Assembly (NCBI GenBank): GCA_026713345.1
Contig: JAPOOQ010000026.1
Location: forward strand, 1 to 6,403
Length of the DNA stretch: 6,403 nucleotides
Origin: Gemmatimonadota bacterium
Lineage (GTDB): Bacteria > Gemmatimonadota > Gemmatimonadetes > Longimicrobiales > Gaopeijiaceae
Direction of reading: 5' to 3'
The notes below the pieces were generated by a model, which made no database searches, was not told where the DNA came from, and saw only the letters and a list, made by a program, of their open reading frames with translations. Each line of letters begins with the position of its first letter. Position 1 is the first letter of the stretch. A program made the translations under genes and the position numbers. Shown piece by piece: positions 1 through 4,143 of the stretch.

Positions 1-29
1 GCCGCCGGGGCAATGGGAGCCCCGGCGGC
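1..29 (-). terminator. GC-rich hairpin after the TonB receptor gene, probable terminator stem
   Basis: Positions 1-10 (GCCGCCGGGG) and 20-29 (CCCCGGCGGC) are perfect inverted repeats around a 9-base loop (11-19). For the minus-strand receptor gene the stem begins 12 bases after the stop codon, the usual place for an intrinsic terminator. The T tract that would complete a rho-independent terminator would lie beyond position 1 and cannot be seen, so this could also be a simple 3'-end stabilising hairpin. The stem may extend further left. Confidence 0.6.
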
Positions 30-41
30 CCGGCAGCTGGA

Positions 42-2807
42 TCAGCGCAGCCGGCTGACGGAGCCCGGCGAAATCTGGAATCCGAAGTTGAAGGAGCGGG
101 GATAGCCCAGGAAGACCTCGGCGTCGTCCGCCTTGTGACTCTGCACTCCACGTTCGCGCTCATCGTCGTCCCGGTACCCGTTCCAGAAGGAGTTGTCCAG
201 CGCGTCTTGCACGTAGACCCTGTCGAAGACGTTGTAGGCGTTGAAGAAGAGCTTCACGCCCCCGCCGAAGGCCGAGGACATGTCCTCGGGCAGCCGGTAC
301 GACATGTGCAGGTCGAAGACCGTGTACCCGGGCGGACTCCACGACTGGACCCCCGCGTCAATGTTGCTCCTGCGGTCGAAGGGACTGTAGTCGGCGTAGT
401 GCTTGTCGTAGGTCTTGCCCACGCCTTGGACGAAGAAGCCGCCGGTCGGATACAGCGACACCGCGTACGCCACCTGGAACTGGGGCGCGTCGCCCACGAG
501 CAGACCGTCCAGATAGAAGGTGTACTCTTCCGTCTCCCCCTGGAGGTCGTCGGGTTTGAAGGTGCCGTTCGGGTCGTTGGTGTACTTCCAGTCACCGTAG
601 GACAGCGCCCCGTCGAAGCGCAGGAAGCCGGACGGCTGGAAGGCGCCCTCCAGCTCGAAGCCCATGTGGCGCGCGTTGACGCCCAGCAGGTTGACCAGTC
701 CGTCCTGGTTGTCGCCGAGCAGGTTGCGGATGAACTGGTTGCGGGTGCGGTTGTTCCACTGGGTGAAGTAGACGTTCGCGTCCAGCGACACCTTCCGGTT
801 CATGGACCGCAAGCGCGCTCCCGCCTCGAAGGAAAGGAAGGTCTCGTTCTTCGGATCCGGGTTCTTGATCCCCCGGTTGTCGTCGATCACCCCGTCGAAG
901 ATCGGCACCTTGGAGACGTACCCCGCGTTCCCGTACAAGGACCACGCGTTATTCACGTTGCGGACCGCACCGCCCTTGACCTGATAGCCGGTGAGGCCGC
1001 CGCTGCTGAGCTCCAGGAAGCCGCCGGTGGGGCCACGGGTGAAGAAGTCGGTAAAGTCATACGAGATGCGCGACACGCCGACCATGCCGTAGTAGGATCC
1101 GGCCGACGACGACTGCTCCGCCTGCAGATGCGCGCCGAGCCAGTTGACGTCGTTCTCGTTGTAGTAGACGATCTTGTCTCCGAGCAGGCGGTTGCCATCG
1201 GCGTCGCTCCAGAAGTCGGAGCTGCACCCGCGGAAACAGTCGTTGTAGTAGCGGCCGCCGAGCAGGTCGCGGACCTCGCGGTAGTGCTCGATAGTCGCGG
1301 TGCGCCAGTCGAACCCGGCCTCGGTCACCACGGAACCGAACGTCTTCTGCAGCTTCGTGATCAGGCCGTATGTGTCCTGGTTGTTCACCGAGTTGCGCAG
1401 GATTCCCCTGGACCCGCTGTCGTTGTTCTCGTTCCGCGCGATGGTCGCGTCCCAGTCCGGGAAGCGCTGCCCATAGGCGGAGTTCCAGACGAGCGAGCCC
1501 CAGGTCCCCGTCCCGCCGCCCCGGCCGCCAGAGTAGTACAGCACCGTGTTGGCGGTCAGGCCGTCCCCCAGGTAGGAGAACCAGTTCAGATTGACCTGGG
1601 GCTTGTGGAAGTAGTTCTCGCGCTCGTTGATGAAGCTGCGGTCACGCCGGCTGAATACCCCGGCACCCGGCCCGGTGCTCGTGAACTGCCGTCCGGTATA
1701 GCCAGGGGACACGCCCGCCACGTTGGGGCTCCAGTACCGCCCCGCCTCCAGCCCGAAGCGCGCCAGCGCCTCGCGGTCGTAGTCCTCCAGCGAGAATGCG
1801 AAGTCGCGGTCGATCGTGGCCACGTTCAGCTTGTAGAGGTTCTGCCCGTGCCTCTGCGGGGCCCCGACGGCGTACAGTTCCAGCCGGTTCTGGTCGTTGA
1901 ACTTGTACTGCGTTGCCAGGTAGTAGGCCCAGGCGTCCGTCCACGTCCCGTCGATGATGCCGTCGCCTTCCTTGCGCACCCCCGACGCGGTCATCGAGAA
2001 CTTCCCGATCGGTCCGGTGGAGGCGGTCATCGTCGTCTTGCGGAAATTTCCGCTGCCGAACTCCTGCTTGAGCGTGTAGCCCGGGTCCTGGGCGCTCGGG
2101 TCCGTGATCACGTTCAGCGTGCCGCCGATCGACGGGGTCGCCAGGTTGATCGCGCTGAGGCCGCGCTGCAGCTGGATGCTGGTGGCGGCGTCGCCGAGGC
2201 CGTCCCAGTTGGACCAGTACACCCAGCCGTTCTCCATGTCGTTGACCGGCACGCCGTTGATCATCACGGCGGTGTTGCGCTGGCTGAAGCCGCGCACGTT
2301 GATGCGGGCGTCACCGGCGCCGCCGCCCTGGGCGGTGGAGTACACCGACGGGGTGAGGTTGAGGACCAGCGGCAGGTCGCGCGAACCGAGCTGCGTCTGA
2401 ATCTGCGCCCTGGACACGTCGCTGAAGGCCACGGGTGTCCGGCGTGGCTCCGCGCGCTCCGCGAGCACCTCCATGCCGCCGATCGACACGGCGGCCGCCA
2501 CCATGTCGAAGTCCGCCGTCTCGGTCCCACCCGCCGCCAGCGTGAGCCGCCGGGTCTGGGTCGCGAATCCGATCAGCTGGACCGAGAGCTCGTAAGTGCC
2601 GGCCGGGACGCCTGCGACCTCGTACCGTCCGCTCTCGTTGGTAATGCCACCGTATTGTGCTCCGGTTACCGACTGGGACAGGACCACCTGGACGTCTTCC
2701 AGTCCGGATCCGCCAGTGGTTACCCTCCCGGTAACCGTTCCGTTCTGCTGGCCGCTCAGCGGCCCCGCCAGGGGCAGCAGTGCGAGTAAGGGTAGCAGTC
2801 GCTTCAT
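42..2807 (-). CDS. TonB-dependent outer-membrane receptor with N-terminal carboxypeptidase-regulatory-like domain
   Basis: This is a complete 921-residue outer-membrane active transporter that would import a bound substrate into the periplasm using TonB/ExbBD energy. Residues 1-19 are a signal peptide (MKR, then a Leu-rich core, cleavage near PLSG-QQ). Residues ~23-103 form a carboxypeptidase-regulatory-like beta-sandwich (GTVTGRVT, then NESGRYEVAGVPAGTYELSV). The plug spans ~122-236, with INVRGFSQRN, the segment GVPVNDMENG (185-194), the aromatic stretch WVYWSNW (195-201) and GGTLNVITD (228-236). The rest is a beta-barrel rich in aromatic and Asn/Asp/Gly residues, ending in the strand SFNFGFQI (905-912) plus a 9-residue tail. 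The only two cysteines, C524 and C528, lie close together and could form a loop disulfide. The start is set by GGAGG seven bases upstream. The plug lacks the usual SusC/RagA wording and no SusD gene is visible, so I do not call it SusC. The substrate is unknown. It is transcribed divergently from the ABC genes. Confidence 0.93.
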   Translation of the reverse strand: MKRLLPLLALLPLAGPLSGQQNGTVTGRVTTGGSGLEDVQVVLSQSVTGAQYGGITNESGRYEVAGVPAGTYELSVQLIGFATQTRRLTLAAGGTETADFDMVAAAVSIGGMEVLAERAEPRRTPVAFSDVSRAQIQTQLGSRDLPLVLNLTPSVYSTAQGGGAGDARINVRGFSQRNTAVMINGVPVNDMENGWVYWSNWDGLGDAATSIQLQRGLSAINLATPSIGGTLNVITDPSAQDPGYTLKQEFGSGNFRKTTMTASTGPIGKFSMTASGVRKEGDGIIDGTWTDAWAYYLATQYKFNDQNRLELYAVGAPQRHGQNLYKLNVATIDRDFAFSLEDYDREALARFGLEAGRYWSPNVAGVSPGYTGRQFTSTGPGAGVFSRRDRSFINERENYFHKPQVNLNWFSYLGDGLTANTVLYYSGGRGGGTGTWGSLVWNSAYGQRFPDWDATIARNENNDSGSRGILRNSVNNQDTYGLITKLQKTFGSVVTEAGFDWRTATIEHYREVRDLLGGRYYNDCFRGCSSDFWSDADGNRLLGDKIVYYNENDVNWLGAHLQAEQSSSAGSYYGMVGVSRISYDFTDFFTRGPTGGFLELSSGGLTGYQVKGGAVRNVNNAWSLYGNAGYVSKVPIFDGVIDDNRGIKNPDPKNETFLSFEAGARLRSMNRKVSLDANVYFTQWNNRTRNQFIRNLLGDNQDGLVNLLGVNARHMGFELEGAFQPSGFLRFDGALSYGDWKYTNDPNGTFKPDDLQGETEEYTFYLDGLLVGDAPQFQVAYAVSLYPTGGFFVQGVGKTYDKHYADYSPFDRRSNIDAGVQSWSPPGYTVFDLHMSYRLPEDMSSAFGGGVKLFFNAYNVFDRVYVQDALDNSFWNGYRDDDERERGVQSHKADDAEVFLGYPRSFNFGFQISPGSVSRLR

Positions 2808-2828
2808 GTCAATTCCTCCCGATTCTGG

Positions 2829-2854
2829 GGTTCACGATCGTCGGTTCATCGAAC
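2829..2854. repeat. Short direct repeat and small palindromes near the receptor start, possible operator
   Basis: GGTTCA occurs twice, at 2829-2834 and 2843-2848, with a 14-base period. The second copy is part of the small palindrome GTTC-ATC-GAAC (2844-2854), and CGATCG (2835-2840) lies between the copies. The cluster sits 10-35 bases upstream of the receptor's ribosome binding site, so it would fall in its leader or promoter. Motifs this short can arise by chance, and no known regulator is recognised. Confidence 0.2.
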
Positions 2855-2968
2855 ACCGGTCCCTGCCCAACTCCGACACCTGAGCCTTCGATCTGGTTGG
2901 CTGCGGTTCGCTACGCGGTCTCACGCGCGTATACGAAATCGTGCGCCGGACGGACTGGAGGCGCGCGC

Positions 2969-2997
2969 TGGACAGCTTTTCGCCCAAAACGTAGATT
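2969..2997 (+). promoter_or_regulatory. Candidate sigma70-type promoter for the ABC operon
   Basis: TGGACA (2969-2974, 5 of 6 to TTGACA) and TAGATT (2992-2997, 4 of 6 to TATAAT) are separated by exactly 17 bases, in a locally AT-rich patch of otherwise GC-rich DNA. Transcription would begin near 3004, giving a leader of about 130 bases before the ABC start codon. The consensus used is that of Escherichia coli; promoter rules in this organism may differ. Confidence 0.45.
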
Positions 2998-3126
2998 CTT
3001 TTTCCTGCGGTCGCAAACGACGCGCCGAAGAGTGTGGAGCTTTCGCGCAACGCTCCGACCCCGGCCGTCGTCACTCGCCGCGTCTGCCGCCATGGCCGGC
3101 GCGGTTTTCTTTCGGTTGGCATCACT

Positions 3127-3131
3127 GGAGG
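3127..3131 (+). promoter_or_regulatory. Ribosome binding site that fixes the ABC ATPase start
   Basis: GGAGG lies four bases before the ATG at 3136. It favours this start over an in-frame GTG at 3034, which would add 34 residues with no resemblance to ABC ATPases and has no clear Shine-Dalgarno site. Starting at 3136 gives MISVEEISKRYGS, the standard opening of the family. Confidence 0.75.
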
Positions 3132-3135
3132 TCGG

Positions 3136-4143
3136 ATGATCTCGGTAGAGGAAATCTCGAAGCGCTACGGCTCCATTACGGCGGTGGACCGGGCAAGTTT
3201 CACGGTGGACCGGGGCGAGGTCGTCGGGTTTCTGGGACCCAACGGGGCCGGCAAGACGACGACCATGCGCATGCTCACGGGCACCCTCCAGCCCGACGAG
3301 GGCACGATCCATTTCGATGGGGCTCCGATCAGCGAGGATCTCACCGCGGCGAAGTCGCGCGTGGGGTATCTCCCGGAGGCCAACCCGCTCTACGACGACA
3401 TGCTCGTCTGCGAGTTCCTGGAATACGTGGCGCGGCTGCGGGGGATGGACGCCGCCGCGGCCCGCACCGCCATCGGACGCGCGGTCGAGGAAACGGGACT
3501 GGCGGAGGTCTTCTTCCGCCCCATCGGAGAGATCTCGAAGGGGTTCCGCCAGCGCGCCGGGATGGCCGGCGCGATCCTTCACGAGCCGGAAATCCTCGTG
3601 CTCGACGAGCCCACCGAGGGGCTCGACCCCAACCAGCGCGTCGAGATCCGCAAGCTGATGAGTTCGCTCGGCAGCGAGCGCACGGTGATTCTGAGCACCC
3701 ACGTGATGCAGGAGGTCGAGGCGACCTGCGACCGGCTGCTGATCATCTCGCGGGGCGCGATCGCCGCGGACGGCACGGTGGGCGAGCTGATGGACGCCGC
3801 ACGGGGCGTCTCCCGCTACACGGTGGAGGCCGCTGGCGAGGGCGTGGCCGAAGGGCTGCGGGCGCTTCCCGGCGTGGCAGACCACACGACGGAAGCGGTG
3901 GACGGCCGGGTGCGGGTGCGTCTGGAGGCCGCTTCGGACCACGAACTCCGGCCCGAGATCTTCCGGCTGGCAACGGAGCGCGACTGGGTGCTTTGGGAGC
4001 TGCGGCGGGAGCGCGCGACGCTGGAGCAGGTGTTCCGGCAGCTGACGACGGGGGATGAGGGCGCGGGCACGATGACCGGGGCCGGTGGAGAGAAGCCGGC
4101 GGGCGCCGGGACCGGGGCCGACGGAGAGGAAGACGCGAAATGA
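3136..4143 (+). CDS. ABC transporter ATP-binding protein, GldA/CcmA-like
   Basis: This cytoplasmic ATPase would power the membrane protein encoded next to it. It has 335 residues. Visible motifs, in order, are Walker A GPNGAGKTT (34-42), a Q-loop region GYLPEANPLYDDM (77-89) with Glu81 where most ABC proteins have Gln, an ABC signature in the form ISKGFRQR (133-140) instead of LSGGQ, Walker B ILVLDEP (153-159) with catalytic Glu158, the D-loop GLDP (162-165) and the switch His189 in STHV. The Glu Q-loop and the SKG(F/Y)RQR signature are normal for the GldA subgroup, so the enzyme should be active. Residues ~227-304 form the usual C-terminal extension ending in ATLEQVFRQLT. They are followed by a Gly/Ala/Glu tail (305-335) encoded by a short imperfect repeat, which is probably disordered. 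The stop overlaps the next start as ATGA, implying translational coupling. The family is certain; the substrate is unknown, and gliding motility should not be assumed. Confidence 0.92.
   Translation: MISVEEISKRYGSITAVDRASFTVDRGEVVGFLGPNGAGKTTTMRMLTGTLQPDEGTIHFDGAPISEDLTAAKSRVGYLPEANPLYDDMLVCEFLEYVARLRGMDAAAARTAIGRAVEETGLAEVFFRPIGEISKGFRQRAGMAGAILHEPEILVLDEPTEGLDPNQRVEIRKLMSSLGSERTVILSTHVMQEVEATCDRLLIISRGAIAADGTVGELMDAARGVSRYTVEAAGEGVAEGLRALPGVADHTTEAVDGRVRVRLEAASDHELRPEIFRLATERDWVLWELRRERATLEQVFRQLTTGDEGAGTMTGAGGEKPAGAGTGADGEEDAK
4075..4128 (+). repeat. Imperfect 18-bp direct repeat in the ABC ATPase tail
   Basis: ACCGGGGCCGGTGGAGAG (4075-4092) recurs as ACCGGGGCCGACGGAGAG (4111-4128), with 16 of 18 bases identical and a spacing of 36 bases. 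The period is a multiple of three, so the reading frame is kept and the protein shows TGAGGE then TGADGE. This looks like a local duplication that lengthened the disordered C-terminal tail. Confidence 0.7.
4123..4130 (+). promoter_or_regulatory. Ribosome binding site of the Gldg fusion gene, inside the ATPase gene
   Basis: The purine-rich GGAGAGGA lies about nine bases before the ATG at 4140. It falls within the second copy of the tail repeat, so the repeat also supplies the downstream gene's Shine-Dalgarno sequence. With the ATGA stop/start overlap it should support coupled or re-initiated translation. Confidence 0.55.

Larger units (their letters stand above)
2808..3135. promoter_or_regulatory. 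Divergent intergenic control region
   Basis: These 328 bases separate two genes read outward and must hold promoters for both. The left edge carries the receptor's Shine-Dalgarno site (CCTCC on the plus strand at 2815-2819, seven bases from the ATG). The right edge carries the ABC gene's site. The stretch 2971-3003 is the most AT-rich part and contains the best rightward promoter. For the receptor I see only a poor leftward candidate on the minus strand: TTGCGA (3016-3011), 17 bases, TACGTT (2993-2988), which overlaps the rightward promoter. A GGAGC/GCTCC hairpin with an 11-base loop (3036-3056) lies in the rightward leader. No convincing gene, Fur-like box, B12 box (GCCACTG) or TPP-type CTGAGA motif is seen. 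Confidence 0.6.

Noticed and set aside
135..2789. 884-codon open frame on the plus strand, antisense to the receptor gene
   Set aside because: Its codons are exactly in register with the receptor codons, so it can only stop where the receptor uses TTA, CTA or TCA, which are rare in this GC-rich DNA. It ends at the receptor's TTA Leu7 codon. The predicted protein has no recognisable domain, while the receptor is unmistakable.
42..2807. SusC-type receptor of a polysaccharide utilisation locus
   Set aside because: The plug segment (GVPVNDMENGWVYWSNW) differs from the SusC/RagA signature and no SusD-like or glycan-degrading gene is visible.
3034..3135. 34-residue N-terminal extension of the ABC ATPase from a GTG start
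   Set aside because: The extra residues do not resemble the family, no clear ribosome binding site precedes the GTG, and GGAGG stands directly before the ATG at 3136.
2808..3135. Cobalamin or TPP riboswitch upstream of the receptor or ABC genes
   Set aside because: Neither the B12-box core GCCACTG nor CTGAGA is present in the relevant direction, and no extended stem structure is evident by eye.
2911..3942. 343-codon minus-strand open frame across the intergenic region and the ATPase gene
   Set aside because: It mostly lies antisense to a clear ABC ATPase with all motifs, and shows no domain of its own.
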